Origin: Halichondria panicea
Taxonomy: Eukaryota > Porifera > Demospongiae > Suberitida > Halichondriidae
DNA length: 64,000 nucleotides
Assembly (NCBI RefSeq): GCF_963675165.1
Contig: NC_087386.1
Location: 794,931 to 858,930 of the forward strand
Direction: 5' to 3'
Shown: positions 32,373 through 46,400 of the stretch, one piece after another
How positions within the stretch are numbered: the first letter of the stretch is position 1
Layout: the number at the start of each line of letters is the position of its first letter
Program-made: the position numbers and the translations under genes
Notes under the pieces: generated by a model
What the model saw: the letters and a program-made list of their open reading frames with translations, nothing else
Database searches by the model: none
Told to the model about the DNA's origin: nothing

Positions 32373-35306
32373 ATGAAGCTGAAGCAAAGAGTAATAATGA
32401 TGTCCTCTCTGTTCCTGACAATGGCGACACTGTTCTTGATTGGTATCCAACTCACATGGACACTGACTGACCCACAGTCACAACACCCGAATCAAGAGAA
32501 AAGTAATGAATCGATAGAGAAGAAACTCAGCCCAGCAGTGCCAAGCTCAAATCAACCTCCATCAGATGCTATAAATAGATTCCGAGAACGATTTAATAAT
32601 CACAAGAGACCACCACCACCATTACCTGTGCCTCGTGATGAACTCATGAAAGACATTCTACAGAAACGGTTTGGGAAATTCCCTCACATAGGGAAACCCC
32701 CTTCATTAGATCTTACAACAGTTCCGTTTGTTAAAATCAACCCATGGAGTGTGTGGGAGAGATGGGTGACTCAAGATCATTTTTATCCCGAAGGAGCGTT
32801 TTATTCATCGGAGATGAATCAGATTTTGGAAACCCTAGCAACGTCACAGGTCACTGAGTTGGGCCTCGGATACAAGGGCACACAACTGAAGGCCACGATG
32901 ATGCTGGGAGGACAGAAAACTGTATTTAAGCCAAAGAGGTGAGTTAGATCTGAATTTGGCATTTACTGTAATGGCACAAAAATTATGTTAGTTTTTGTGG
33001 ACTTTTGTTTCAAAATTTGGTGATGTGTTTTCACAGATATAGCAGAGATGAGGTGATTGAAGGAAATCCATACGCTGGCTTTGATAGACACAACGGAGAG
33101 ATAGCTGGATTCCATCTGGATGGGTAGGTGGTGATAGCAATCTGCGTACTGTACGTACGTCATCTTAACCAGCAATGGCACGTAGGCTTGACTACACACA
33201 CACTATACATTATTATATTATACATGTAGAAAGCATTCCTCCATTTAAAATTTTTATTTTCAGCTGCCATAATTTGAATTCCATGCATCCAATTTCAACG
33301 ATAATATAATTTTCTGAAAGCTTAGAGAGACACCTTTCAAATGGTGTCATCAAAATTCTTATTTGAGCGATAAAAGTATTCGCTGATTTGGCCACACCAT
33401 GGATTATTGCCCATGGTCCAAGGCCGAAAAATGACAAATTAAGGTCGCAACGAAATTTTGGATTGAAACACATCATTTGAAAGGAAATTTTCTAAGCTTT
33501 CAGAAAATCATAAAATGTTGGACAATCGATCAACAGCACTAAAGTTAATAGCTGTTGAAATAACCCCCCCCCTCCATTTAAATTATTATTTTCAGCTGCC
33601 TATAACTTGAATTCCGTGCATCCAATTTCAACGATAATATAATTTTCTGAAAGCTTAGAAAGACACCTTTCAAATGGTGTCATCAAAATTCTTATTTAAG
33701 CAATAAAAGTATTCGCCAATTTGGCCATACCATGGATAATAAATAGCCCATGGTCCAAGGCCGAAAAATGACAAATTATAGCCCTGACAAATTTTTGGAT
33801 TGAAACACATTATTTGAAAGGAAAATTTCTAAGCTTTCAGAAAATCATAAAATTTTTGACATTCGATCAAAGGTAGTAAAGTTAATGGCTGTTGAAGTAA
33901 ACTGCAAATACCCCTCACACACTCTGACGTTTTTAACTTGATGCTCTAATCCCCCCCGCATAGTATTCTTGGGTTCCGACTGGCTCCCCCAGTGGTGGGT
34001 CGGAAGATAAATCTAACAGCGCTAGGACCAATCATCACTGAGAAGCTTAAGGCCACATTCTTGAAGAGAGGTAAGAGTCAATGCATGTAGACTTTGTGTT
34101 GCAATTTTAGTACAAAACTTGTAATAATAGTGCTCTGCTGATTTCTTTATTAGTTCAGTGTGTCATCCAAACCATTCACTTGTCCTCAGGCAATAACATT
34201 TGTTTCTATGGTAAGTGCTACTATTGCAAGCCAGCTGAGGCAGCCTGTGCTGATGGAGAGGTCATGGAGGGGTCGGTCACTCTCTGGCTACCTTCCTGGT
34301 ATAAGCTCAAGACACGCAGACATCCCTATCAGAGAACTTACAGGGCTGAAACATCTGCCAGGTATATTTACTTGTGTTTCTTTATGTATAATACGTACAA
34401 GCAGTATATACAAGCAACTGAAGACATGCGTACATGTACACTATAAGTTACTGGCCTCTTGCTTAGTGCTGTCTCAAACCTACAGGTGGGAGAAGGACAG
34501 CAGCTATTGCAAGACAACTGTCCTGGACCAGTCCTCTGAATTCTACTCTGGTGTACTGGAGTATACTGACACAGCTGTCTATGATTTTCTAATGGGTGAG
34601 TGTTTGTATATGATTTTATCGAGCTGTGGTGGCTGAGTGGACTTGAACGGGTTTCAAGGCACAGGTTTGTTTAGTATGCTTCTTCCTACCCTTCAAAATG
34701 TTGTTATCCCAGCGTATATACATGTACATTATACATTGTGTACCTTTTTCCGTTAATTATTAGGGCCATGCATGCACATGTCTGTCTTATGGTGGTGACA
34801 TGTGCCTTTACTGCAGGTAATGCAGACAGACATCACTATGAGGTGTACTCACTCGCCAAACCGCATGGAAAACTGATCCACATTGATAATGGAAAGACGT
34901 TTGGTAACCCTCACCATGACGAGGTGTCCATCCTCGCCCCACTCACACAGTGCTGCAGGTAAGGGCCAGTGTCTTACAATACTGTTGAGTGAGTAGTTAT
35001 CAACACTCAGAGCATGTAGACCTGTCCTTTATACCCTTTTAAAACGGAAATAAATCATCAATTCAATTCAATTGTCATTACAGGTTTCGCTCTTCAACTT
35101 GGGACAAGCTCCAATCAATAGAAAGCTCTCCTGACAAACTGTCTGAGATCCTCGATAAAAGTTTGCAAAGGGATCCACTCTATCCCATCCTCTCTCAAGA
35201 CCACCTAGCAGCCATCGACAGACGATTAGAAATAATAATGACAGCTATAAGACATTGTATAGACACTGAGGGTAGAAAAGACACTATCGTAGATAGTTGG
35301 GGGTGA
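32373..35306 (+). CDS. FAM20B: Glycosaminoglycan xylosylkinase-like (FAM20B)
   Basis: Seven exons, 468 aa (human 409): 32373-32938, 33037-33123, 33964-34070, 34190-34361, 34486-34595, 34817-34958, 35084-35306. MKLKQRV at the start matches human FAM20B and decides the start over the in-frame ATG at 32322. A type II Golgi anchor ([18 protein letters not shown]) and a Pro-rich stem precede the kinase: [34 protein letters not shown], the Cys-rich [18 protein letters not shown], catalytic GNADRHHYE, and the metal-binding [11 protein letters not shown]20B phosphorylates xylose in the proteoglycan linker tetrasaccharide in the Golgi, allowing glycosaminoglycan growth. The stem is longer than in human. 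A perfect-looking donor inside exon 4 is coding (YGKC) and not used in this model. Intron 2 holds an inverted copy of the foldback array. Confidence 0.93.
33240..33905. repeat. Foldback repeat array, two units, opposite orientation
   Basis: FAM20B intron 2 holds two units (equivalent points about 33261 and 33589, period about 328 bp) of the family at 17100-18205, here as the reverse complement. Shared segments include catggtccaaggccgaaaaa and ttctaagctttcagaaaatc. Confidence 0.85.
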
Positions 35307-35614
35307 TTTTATTTTTGGCTTTGTGTGTTTTGTGTTTGTGTGTGTTGTGACAAAATGAGTGTGTGAATTATAAACCCACTTGGTTTTGCCCCCGACTAGT
35401 TCTGGCCCCGAGACTACAATGGGAAAACTTTCTGTTAGCCTCGAAACATTGCTCAATTCCTGCGGCTTGAAATCGAGGCTAACGCGGCGTTCAATCGTTT
35501 GCGCATGCGCATATCGTTGACATTAGCAACGTCCCAGCATTGACTCCACTGCTTCTCTTGTCAAGATTTTTGCAAGTGTGCTACGTTTACTCTCTCTGTA
35601 TCGAGGAATTAACA
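35307..35614. promoter_or_regulatory. Intergenic and promoter of PTB-domain gene
   Basis: 308 bp containing the FAM20B 3' end and the next promoter. A perfect NRF1-type site (TGCGCATGCGCA) lies at 35500-35511, about 105 bp before the ATG. An 11-bp stem (gttagcctcga / tcgaggctaac, 35434-35444 and 35473-35483) could form a hairpin. No TATA box. Confidence 0.55.
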
Positions 35615-37691
35615 ATGGCTGTCTTTTCAAAGCTTTTCAAATCTGCAAAGAAGTTCTCTATCAAGACTTTAAATCAAACTCCTCCATCATCAAGTTGTGA
35701 TCATCCTCTCAAAAACTTGAGAGTGAAAGCTAAGGTTTGCTAGTAATTTATTTTTGGTGAAGCAATAATGATCATTAATTTTGCTTTGCAGTTGCTGCTT
35801 CCCCTGGTCTCTCTGCCAGATGTGCAACCAGCCTTGGCTCTGTTCAAGGCAGGAATTTGCGAAAAGAGGAAGAGAAAACCCACTGTCACTATGACACTGT
35901 CTCATGACTGTATTAGCCTGAGAAATCACAAGGATTGGGCAGTAACAGAGGTATACATAATAATTATTGTATGCTATAAACTACAATGAGATTATTTTCA
36001 GGCAGTGGTAATTAGATCAAAAGTTTATGTGTTGCACTATTATCTATATATAGGCTGGTGATGCCCTCCTCAAGTTTCCCTATGAGAACATTGTGACTGT
36101 TGTGCTAACTGAGCGAAAGAGTGAGGTGGCCATTGTCTGCAAGAGACCAGACAACCACTACTGGTGTGCGTGTCTCAATCTCAAAACTGCCAGAACAAAG
36201 GGACTTATCTCAAGAACCAGGAAGATCACTGTAAGTCAGATAGCAAACGTTAGGTAGAATACCTTTTATCACATTATATGTATGTATAGGGCAAAGAGGT
36301 GCAGCGAGTTATTGAGAGGCTGCAATCTAATGATGACTTCTCAGGTTTGTCCAAGGTATGTTTGTAAACATTAATTTTACTGACATGCCGATTTATAGTG
36401 ACTCTCTTTTGTACAGGAGCTACCGCCACTGATCTCTCAGAGCAACAGCTTCTTTTACATTGACTGTAGCAATGATCATTTGCGATCACGTTCTGATGAG
36501 ACAGTTGGAGAATTGTTAAAAGTAAGTACAGGATAGAATTCATTTAGTGAATAGTTAATTACCTTTTCTTTTGTACAGGAGTCGTCGATGTTATCGATTG
36601 TATCGAGCGACAGCTTTTACTACATTGACTATAGCAAAGACAATTCGCAACCTGAACTAAACTATGTTGACAATGATACCCTCGAGAAGTCCATCACTCC
36701 TCCACTTAGTGTGTCTTGTTCCAGCATCCTCCCTGCAATCTCTGAGCAAACTAACGATGTGTGTAACAACTCGATATCTGACCAATCTGAACAAGAGGAG
36801 GAGACAATCGATTTTGATGAACTTTTCTACCAGCATTGTGAATGTTGCATCAAACCCTGTGGTGAAGACTGTCCGATGTTCCCCGTTGCAACTGCTGCGC
36901 CAGCAAGCAATCAGCGCCAGCAGTTCAGAAAGCCAACACTCTCAACTCCCCTCAGCTTCTACAATCCCCAGCAACAGCCTGCACCTTACAGCTACTACTG
37001 GGATCACAACACTGGTTCCTACCAATTACTGCCTGCAGTACAGCCTCAGCCATACAGGTACTCACCTGCCGATGGACAATACACCGACTCACCACTCATT
37101 CTGAGCACTGGCTATCTCAACGTTCAAGTTCACAACAGTATTTACGCACACGATTACTACAATGCCTATGTGGCCAACATGTACCGACTATACTCCTCTG
37201 CTGGCTATAAAGTCTCTTCAACTCCAGACCAAGGCCTTGAAATGCCAAACGACTACTACAATGCCTACGTGGCCAACATGTACCAGCTCTACTCCTCTGC
37301 TGGCTATGAAGTCCCCTCGACTCCAGACCAAGGTCTTGAAATGCCAATGAGCGACAGGAAGAAGAGAAAGATGCTTCGAGAGCAGGAAAGAAGCAAGGCT
37401 GCACTTCAGGAAATCCTCGCCACCTTAGCCGCAAGTATTCAGCCAACCTACACACCGGACACTAACTCCTACTATCAAGGCAATGGCTATCAGCAGTCTA
37501 TGGTCAACTTGACTGGACAGGTAGCCTACAATCCCTACCACTACAGTGCTCCTGCCCAATATCAAGGAAGTCCAAGCCAGCCACCAACAGTTCAACACGA
37601 TCAGTGCAGTGCGAATGCAAACAGTGCAAAGTATGACACATCAATGATTGGTTTGCTAAAATATGCTGCTAACTTCAAGGCTCCGTTTTAG
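35615..37691 (+). CDS. PTB-domain protein with Tyr/Gln/Pro-rich tail
   Basis: Six exons, 579 aa: 35615-35734, 35792-35950, 36054-36230, 36290-36355, 36417-36521, 36579-37691. A basic N-terminus (MAVFSKLFKSAKKF) precedes a PTB/PID-like fold at residues about 40-175: KRKPTVTMTLSHDCISL, LLKFPYENIVTVVL, AIVCKRPDNHYWCACL and a C-terminal helix around EVQRVIERLQ. PTB domains bind NPxY-type tails or phosphoinositides in receptor signalling and trafficking. Exons 5 and 6 start with related segments (SNSFFYIDCS and SDSFYYIDYS), an internal duplication. The tail is rich in Tyr, Gln, Pro and Ser, with a 32-residue unit repeated twice at 37157-37348 (DYYNAYVANMY...LEMP) and a basic helix (SDRKKRKMLREQERSK). 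No ortholog recognised. ATG 35615 is chosen for its Kozak context (acaATGG). Confidence 0.8.
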
Positions 37692-37950
37692 AATTGAACT
37701 TTAATGGACTTTTTGCCAATTAATTTTTTAACACATCATAATTATTTTCAGTATGTTTTGCATAAATATATTTTTTTGAAGTGTTAGCAAGAGCGGATGA
37801 GGGGAACTTCAAAATCCTCTCTGATAGGCCCATTTTTCCAACAGTAATGTGTTAGTTCTACCGATGACCTTTCCCTGCAAATGGCTGCTAAATGGGCGTG
37901 TCAGTGATCCTGTCACACCCACTATCAGTAATTAAAAAACTTTGCAAAAG

Positions 37951-40900
37951 ATGGCAACTGATGGTGGAGCAGCAAGAAGCTTTAGAGAACATGAATTCAA
38001 GGTCCCTGAGCGACTGGTTAAAAAGAATGAAGACATGCAGAGATGGGAAAGTTCTCAGGTACGTTAGCAAACGGCTTCTACATGACAAATGCACTAGCTA
38101 CAGCTAGCTGCTTGCTGACTCTTGCTGGGTGCCACATTTACTGATTTTATGAATGCAGGCTTACAGTGAGTTCATGGGGTTCGTGACTATAGTGAATGGT
38201 GCTGTTCGAGGATTGAATATGAAGGAGGACGTGCCCTGCTCCCCGGTGAGTGTGTGTGTGGGCGTGGAGGTGTTGCAATTAGGGTATTTCCGTCAGCCTA
38301 ATGTTGCTCATTATGATAGCTTTCACTGTATGCAATAGTGATTCCTATGTGTTGACTAATGACTGCTATAAATAGTATCAGGAGTCATACACTCGAGTTA
38401 TGATACACTCCTGATAGTTAATGCACTGAGTTGTCTATTGTGACGTCTGCTAAGATTCCTATGTGCTCTGTTACTCCGAGGGGAGAACAGACCTCCCCCC
38501 ACATACCTCCCCCCCCCACACACACACACACCACACACACACCACACAGGCTGTGGACAAGTTGCTGTCCCTTATCTCCAAACTGTCTCATTGGGCAAAG
38601 GAGATCCCACTGAGTGAGGAGTCCCACCAGAGATTCGGAAACAAAGCCTTTAAAACATGGTGGGAGAAAGTTGGAGATGTAAGTTGCTTTTAAGTACAGT
38701 GATCTTTACCTATTAATTCATGTCCTTTTGTATACACATAATAGTATAGCCTACACTTAAAACAGTAGTTACACTGTAGACCTCAGAATACGTGTTGTGA
38801 ATTGTGGGGGGGGGGGGCGTATAAACCTTCGGACCCCTCAATTTGAATCCTGTTCAAAATTTTAGAGAGCAATATGTAAATGGTTTTACTGCATGTTTGT
38901 GATTAGATCGATCATTGTAATAATAGCCTCTATGGGTAATGACTACTGTTACAGTAGCCATCTCCTTGCCTCTACAGAATGCATCTGTTCTGATTGGAGA
39001 CCTTCTCCCTGAAGATGTAAAGGGAGCTGTCGTGGAACTTGAAGTGTACTTCAGACGTGAGTACAACTGAAGATTGTGTATAATAATAGTCCCTGTGCAT
39101 GTGTGCAGTCTACGATGTAGATACAGTAGAGCTTTTAGTTAGGTCGAAAGGCCAAGGCCCTCGATGTTGACTGTCGTTTTTTTCTTCCTCACAGAGAGCT
39201 TTGGAAACTCGACCAGAATCGACTATGGTACTGGACATGAGTTCAAGTTCTGTGCCTTCCTCTGTTGTCTGGTGAAGCTGGGTGTACTCTGTGAGGCTGA
39301 CGCTCCCGCCATTGCACTAAGAGTGCTCAGAGAGTGAGTACAGAATGAAGAATGAATAACTCCTAGAGGCCATGTTGGCGTGTTACCTTGTAGCTTGGTA
39401 ACAGTTACCCACTATAAAACTTACTACAGGTGGCCTCAGTGTTTTTTGAGAATTGCACTAAAAGAGGATATCCTATAAATTATCATATTATGACGATGTT
39501 GAGGTTAATAAGTTCATGTTTGCTGTTTTAGGTAGTTCATAGCTCACCATCCAATTAGACCTATTATAGGGAATGCCAGGGTTACGCAGCATTGCCTTCT
39601 TACATAACAAGTTGTGTACGTACTTCTGACGTACTTCTGATCCAATATGGAGAATTGCCTGTACTGTACATTACATGTATGTGTACTGTGTGTGTGGTCT
39701 TGTCTACTCCCCACCAGTGATATCATAATTATATGCCCTGAGGGCTGGTGGTATGTTAACTTCCCATAGTTAATGTCAGTGCATGTCAGCTGTTTCTCTT
39801 CTCAAGAACCGGGTGATATATATAATCATATTCATCAACCTCTAACCCTATGACCTCACTGCTATCTCTGTCCCACTTGTTTCCCATTCCATTGTCACAC
39901 TCAACACAGCACCTACACTGAATTGTTCCCATACTACAATACAACCTCTTAGTGAATATTCTGGGATATTGCCTACTTCCTATATCACGTAATAGGACTT
40001 CATTATTCACTGGCACACTTTCCCTTAAGTTCCCATAGCAATCACCTTTCATGTACTCAATACTGTGACATGTTTACTTCCTTTATATTGTCTGTTTACA
40101 GCAGTTTTTTGCTGGCTGCCCAATTAGTTATACATGTACATGCATGTTGCTATGCTTTAATCTCTCACTCCACTGGTATGTGCGTACGCCCACTCATCTC
40201 TAGATAGGTCAACGAACGTCATTGAAACTATGTTGGCCCAGGAAATATGTATGTCATGTACTCTGTACTGTACATTCAATTATACTAATCTGCGAGGATC
40301 TAGTCAAGTGTGGTTATGACGAACATGAGTATACGATGAGGTGTTATGTAATCTGTACATGTTTCTCAGTCAACACCGAACACTTTCACTTACCATTGAT
40401 CTATGGCAAGTGTCTGTTTCCTACTGACAACCGCGAATAGAATAACATGTTTTGTTTCGTTAGCTTGAGAAAGAAAACATTTGCGGAAACGGTTTTCCTT
40501 AATACATTCCCAACGGTGTATTGTTCTTGGTGGTCTCTGTATACGCAAACTTAGTATATACATACTTATTGGGTACCTAGAAACTATGTTGGCTATAATT
40601 ATAATTATTCTAACAACTGTGCGTGCTTATTGGTCACAACTGTATCATGGCCCCTCTCCTCTACAGCTACCTTGAGCTGATGCGTGCGATGCAGCTACGG
40701 TTCCAGATGGAGCCAGCTGGCAGCCACGGTGTCTGGGGCCTCGATGACTTCCAGTTCATCCCGTACATCTGGGGCTCCTCACAGCTAATTGGTGAGACAC
40801 CCTTCCCAGCATGATGTCATATGTAGTAATAACACATGTTCTTGAGAATAGAACCAGCTGAAAGTTAACCATAGGAAGTTAAATTAACATACCACCAGCC

Positions 40901-43401
40901 CTCAGGGCATATAATGATGATATCACTGGTGGGGAGTAGACAAGACCACACACACACACAGCAATACCAGGCAATATTGGATTAGGAACACCACATTAGT
41001 TGTGTAAGCTGTGTTTTAGTAGGCTACTTAATTTTTACACTTCCCCCCTGGTCATCCCCTACATGGCAAGGCTGCTTTACTACAATGGGTTGCTTAATAC
41101 ATTGTGTGTGTATTTGGGGAGGGAAATGTCCCCTATAACTATAGGTAAAGCGATGTCAAATGTTGCAACCACTGTACATGTACATGTACATGTACATGTA
41201 CATGTATCTGCTCTTTACGAATGCTACACTGCTAAAGACCTAAATAAATAGCTTCCCTGGGTAACAAGAATATAAGATGACCTTCTGCTACCTTCCTGAG
41301 GATATAACTGTTCCTGCCTTAGTATTATATTCCTAGAGACCATTATAAACATCCTGGAATTGTGCGTATGTGTGTGTGTGCGTACCCACCCTTGCTTTGT
41401 ACTCTCTACTGGCTGAAGTAAAGTGCTGGCTGAAGTAAAGTAAATATTGAGTCATAATTTGTTTTGAAACTTTGGAAGTCACTGTGTTCATACAGTTGGC
41501 AATCGAAGACCTATCATCTGTTTCAAGTTGGACCCAATTCCCTAGTGTCAACTCTTTAAGGTCGCACTTAGGTCTAGTGAAAACATTCTGTTTTGTTTAT
41601 GAATTAAATGAAACTGCCAACACTGCAGTTGGTGTGTTTTGGAACAGAAAACTTACTCAAAACTCAATGCTGCTATTCCTTTAGCCAGGAGTACATTCTG
41701 CTTTAGTATTGTTGTAGAGTTTGTGATTACGTGGGATCAAAGTTTTGCATGTACAGGGCATACCGTAGCCATGGTCACAGCTCGTAATCATAGCTGGCGT
41801 ACTTTGAACTAGACAACATGCCGCCATGCAACACCTTGGTATGTAGTTGCTATCCAATGTCCTGTGCCCACCGTATAACACGTCACAATCGTGTTTTGTA
41901 GTGGTCTTGTATGTATGTATGTTGTCTACATTTATGCAGAGGAGGCGTATATACTTAGGGTAGTAAAGACACAGCACTGGTCATGCATTGTGACGTAAAT
42001 ATCTGTAAGTGAGATTCAGTGCCATCGTAATCATCACATTGTAAGCAATAGACCATCACTTGAATTAAGTCTTTATACAAGATCTAATATACGTAGGAAT
42101 GGAATGGTTGCTTTTTTCCAATCTCAAATACCTGTTGTCCTTGTTATGATCAACAAAGGCCATTGTGTGGGATGGCAATATTGTTGAGTCAAATATCCTC
42201 TGAGCTGTGTCTCCTATAGCTGTGTTTGTTTGCACCTGGTAGTGTGTGTGTGTCTGTGTGTGGAATCTAGGTATAGGTGTTGGTTAATGAGCTTTGGATA
42301 AGAAGCCAATTGATATGCTATTTCCTGAGTGCCCACTGCATCCTTAGAGGTGTCCTTAATACAATCTTAAATGTGGTCATGAGCTATTAGAGAGTGAATG
42401 TGTGTGGTTGGCTGCCATATAGGGTTTCAAGCACTTGATTTTAAGTTGTCTGGCGCCAAAATATATCAAGTGTAACCTAAGATACCAACTACTGCATATA
42501 TTGTACTAGGACATGTAGTCTGTGTAATGTGCCTAATTGGTGTCCATGACTTGGTTTTCTTGTGGGGGATTTATTATCCTACGCTTTTTGTCTAGATTGT
42601 TATGTACACTGTATAGCCCTCTCTCTGCTGCACTATACTCACAGGTTAAGGAATACAGTTTTAGTCTGCAGCATAGCATTCACTGTATTGATTAAACTGC
42701 CTCAAGGTGTTTTGCCAGCAGCCTTGTTTCTGTGTGTACACTGTATGTATACTGTGTGTACATGTACAGTACATACTATAACTATAAAGGTAATATTGTG
42801 CCCACTGTCAACATGTCAACATGTAGTAATCATTCCATTGGGAGACTGTGCATTTCCTGTTGGGTGGGCGGTTATGACACTGGTGCTTACTGTGGGTTTT
42901 GCCTATAGACTTCAGGGCACCAGACTATTGTGCTCCCTGCTTGCCCCTAATAGAATTACAGTGGATTAAGTTAAAGCACTACAACTTAATAGAAGCCTAT
43001 ATACAATGTATAGGATTACAATTACTGACAAGTTCCCAGTTCCAATAATGTGTTAATCAGATTATGAACTGTATCATTTAGCACATAATTAAGGTATCCC
43101 AAGTTGTGGTGGGGCATTTATCTATTCAGGTGTTTAATTGGCTGCCCACAATATTTTCAGCTAACAATCCACAGCTCATTGGCTGGTAGTGATAAGTTAC
43201 TATGGTGATGTCACATTACATGCTTAGTCTATGGCAAGTGTAAATTGGCACCAATTATTGAACTTTCTGCCTTTGTGATCTAACCTCATGTATGTTGAAA
43301 ATCACAATTTTAGTTTTAGTTACATTTCTTGGCAGTTGCTGTGAACTCACAGGTTAATGTAGCATGCTTGAACTGAACACACCCACCCACCCCACACACC
43401 T

Positions 43402-43452
<51 letters not shown>

Positions 43453-46400
43453 AACCCCAACTTGCAGCCAATAAACTTTGTGGATAAAGCAATTGCAGAA
43501 AACACTGCAGATGAGTACTTATTCATGGCCTGCGTCACTTTCATCAATACAGTGAGTAATCTATTGTACGTTTTGCGAGCCAAAAAATCTAGTAAGGATG
43601 TGATGTCATACAAGTACTTGGATATGTGTTAAGCGATATTAATTTTACAAAGCCATTAGCACTCGGCAAGGTTGGCATAATTATGTTTGATTTTGGCCAA
43701 ACATTGTAGTAATAATATGGCATATATTTTACACACAAGTGTATCATAATTATCTTATGATGCCATTTGTGGTTTATTATGCTATTGATGTTGCACTTAA
43801 TAGACCTACTTTCCTTAGCTCTTATTAACTAGCATTATAATTGTTTGGTTTCTGCTTTTAATTGTGTATCATTTCTCCCTGTCTCTGACTCACGTATTTG
43901 TCTGTGTGTGTGAGATTTTTTACATTGTTAGAATTCTTCCCATTAATTTCAGCCATTGTGTAGTCCATTTGATGATGGTTCATGTTTAAACTAAGGCTTC
44001 TCTTGGGACTATGTAGTGCCTGGGGTGTGTGTGATTACATTGCTGAGATTTCAAGTTAGTATAAGAATGACAACAGTGCCACCCTGTGTCTTGTAACATG
44101 CATGTAGAGTGTTTGCATCTGAAGTGGGTTACTCATTGCATGTTGGTCTTTAATTTTAATTTGAAATGAGGGCCCCAGATACTGTAGTGATGCTTATTGC
44201 TTTAATAAAGCTTAATTTTAGTTTGAAATGAGGTCCAGATAACAGTATACTGAGTAGTAGTGTCAAGTCTGTTCCTGCTCTTGTTGTGGTAATGTGTTTA
44301 CTCTGGGTCTGCATGTGCTGCACAATGATGTCACTGATAACCTTATCTGTGGTCTGGTGGAGTGATCACTTGAATGGCTACCACCAGTACACCTGTCTCT
44401 GATTTTAATGGCCTCTGAATGACTTTGAAAACTAGCTCCTTTATTGAAACCTTAGCTTAATAACAATTTAATGTATGCTTGTGCATACAGCTGCTTACAT
44501 GTGCATTTGTACGCAAGCTGGAGAAGCTGAAATTGCTCAAAGGAAAGATTCAGTAATTATTTTACTGTATACTTGAGTGTATGTATACTGTATCAATGTT
44601 AGGCTATAAGGTGTTCACAGTGTTTATATTGAACTATTTTCAGTTATGCTATGTCACAATAACGTAAAAAAATAACAGGTGGCTGTTTGTTTTTCCCATA
44701 ATAATTATAATATGTGTACTATACATGTACAATGTATGTCAGATATGATCAACTGGTGTTACTAGGAGATCAGGTCTTCATCTTGTGTAGGGCTCCCCCC
44801 TGTATGATGTACAATAATGGTATGTATTGATGGGATGACAGTAATGCATCCACATAGTTTGTACTGTAATGCACAGAAAGCAGCCTCATTTCCTCTCTAG
44901 AAGCCATGTGTTAGTTCTTCTAATGGCAGTTGGCTGGAGACACACTGCTGTAGTTATGCTTTTGGACTAGAGCCAGTAGAGCATTCACTAAAAGCAACAC
45001 TCCTCCACTGTACCCACTATACAGCTGTTGTGTAGCAATACAGTGTACAGTTAGGAGGCTGCCAGCCCACTGTGTAAGGGCTCTGTATACATGTACAGTA
45101 TGTGGCATTGTCATATGATCTGCTGACCTGACAGTGGAAGCAGGTAGTTAGTTTGATCACCCTAGCTGTGTACTAATATAGGCATTGGCTGTTATTACAG
45201 TACTCAGTTGTACTAGAGTTGGCACTAGCTACTCTATAGTATAGGTTGGCGATATTCTATTTCATTCTGATACATATGTGACAGGGCCTAGGAAAACAAC
45301 CCTTATGGAGCAAACTAATTAATTGTATTTTATTGCTTAATTAAATAAAGCAGTGCTTAAGCTTCAAATTGATTACAATATCACTCACTTTGCACCTTCC
45401 TACCCCAAAATATTTTCGGGTGAAAGGGGGACAGTATTGACCTACCGTTTTGAGAAACTAATGTTCGAAGTTCTATCCGCATACAAGAACAGCATGAAAA
45501 AATTCAATGGCTGCCTTGTAACGGCTATACAAAAAAATTTTCGGATAAAAAAATTTTTTTTTAGTTAGAGGAGATATTGAAGTTACTTCTTACGAAAGAA
45601 AACCAAAATCCTAAAATAGCTCTAAATATTTTACTTTGTAGTGTACTGAACATTATTAGTTTGCTCCATAAGGGTTGTTTTCCTAGGCCCTGTCACATAT
45701 AATGATGCTGATACATAGTGAGCTTAAAACCCCACCCTAGCTTACCTATAGCAGTACAGTACAGTACATGCCTCCTCTGAGCACGCAGGCATTACTAGTG
45801 TGGGAGACATACTTTATCATTAGCATTAGTTTGTTTTCATCTGTATAATTATAGCCCCTTTTAGGATAGGTAATCACCGTGAACTCGTTAATTATGTTGA
45901 ACGAATTCCTTATCTAGTTTTGTGATATGGGTAAATTTGCTTCAGTCCTTACATGTTACACACCCAGCATAGCTTACATTCTTAGCCCACTAGAAGTGTT
46001 ACGTCCTTCGCAAGAGATGGGGGGAGCCTGGGTGATTGCGCAACACTGGAAATATGTTCCTCCACTTGTTATATCGAGTAACCTAGCTACTAACATTACT
46101 GTATTTTACAAGGAGTGTATAAATTTGTGTACTCATGATTACACCTATAGCTATTCTTAGGGCTTGAGTCTAGCTTTATCATTTATTATCAGGGACCTGT
46201 GGTCAGGTATATCAGTGTGGTTATGTACAGGTACCTTCCAGTTATTCCAGGAATATTTAGCTGACCATCTACTATTTATAGCCACTAGCTCATTATTTTC
46301 TGTGCCTGTTTTTGGTGATAGAGTTTGTTTCTAGTGATGTCCTCCATAGACTGCTTCAGCCGATTTGTGGCTTCATCAGGTCTCACTGGGGAGACACAGT

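Noticed and set aside
34207-34216. Perfect 5' splice site (tatgGTAAGTgc) in FAM20B
   Set aside because: The bases encode the conserved Y-G-K-C of the Cys-rich segment, and the following codons match the family, so the exon runs through it.
41175-41207. (TGTACA)n palindrome as an origin or hairpin gene
   Set aside because: A plain simple repeat; TACATGTA-like words are common throughout the window.
45353-45568. 71-codon open frame within the 427-bp element
   Set aside because: Too short and without similarity to a transposase; ends in a poly-A/T-rich run.
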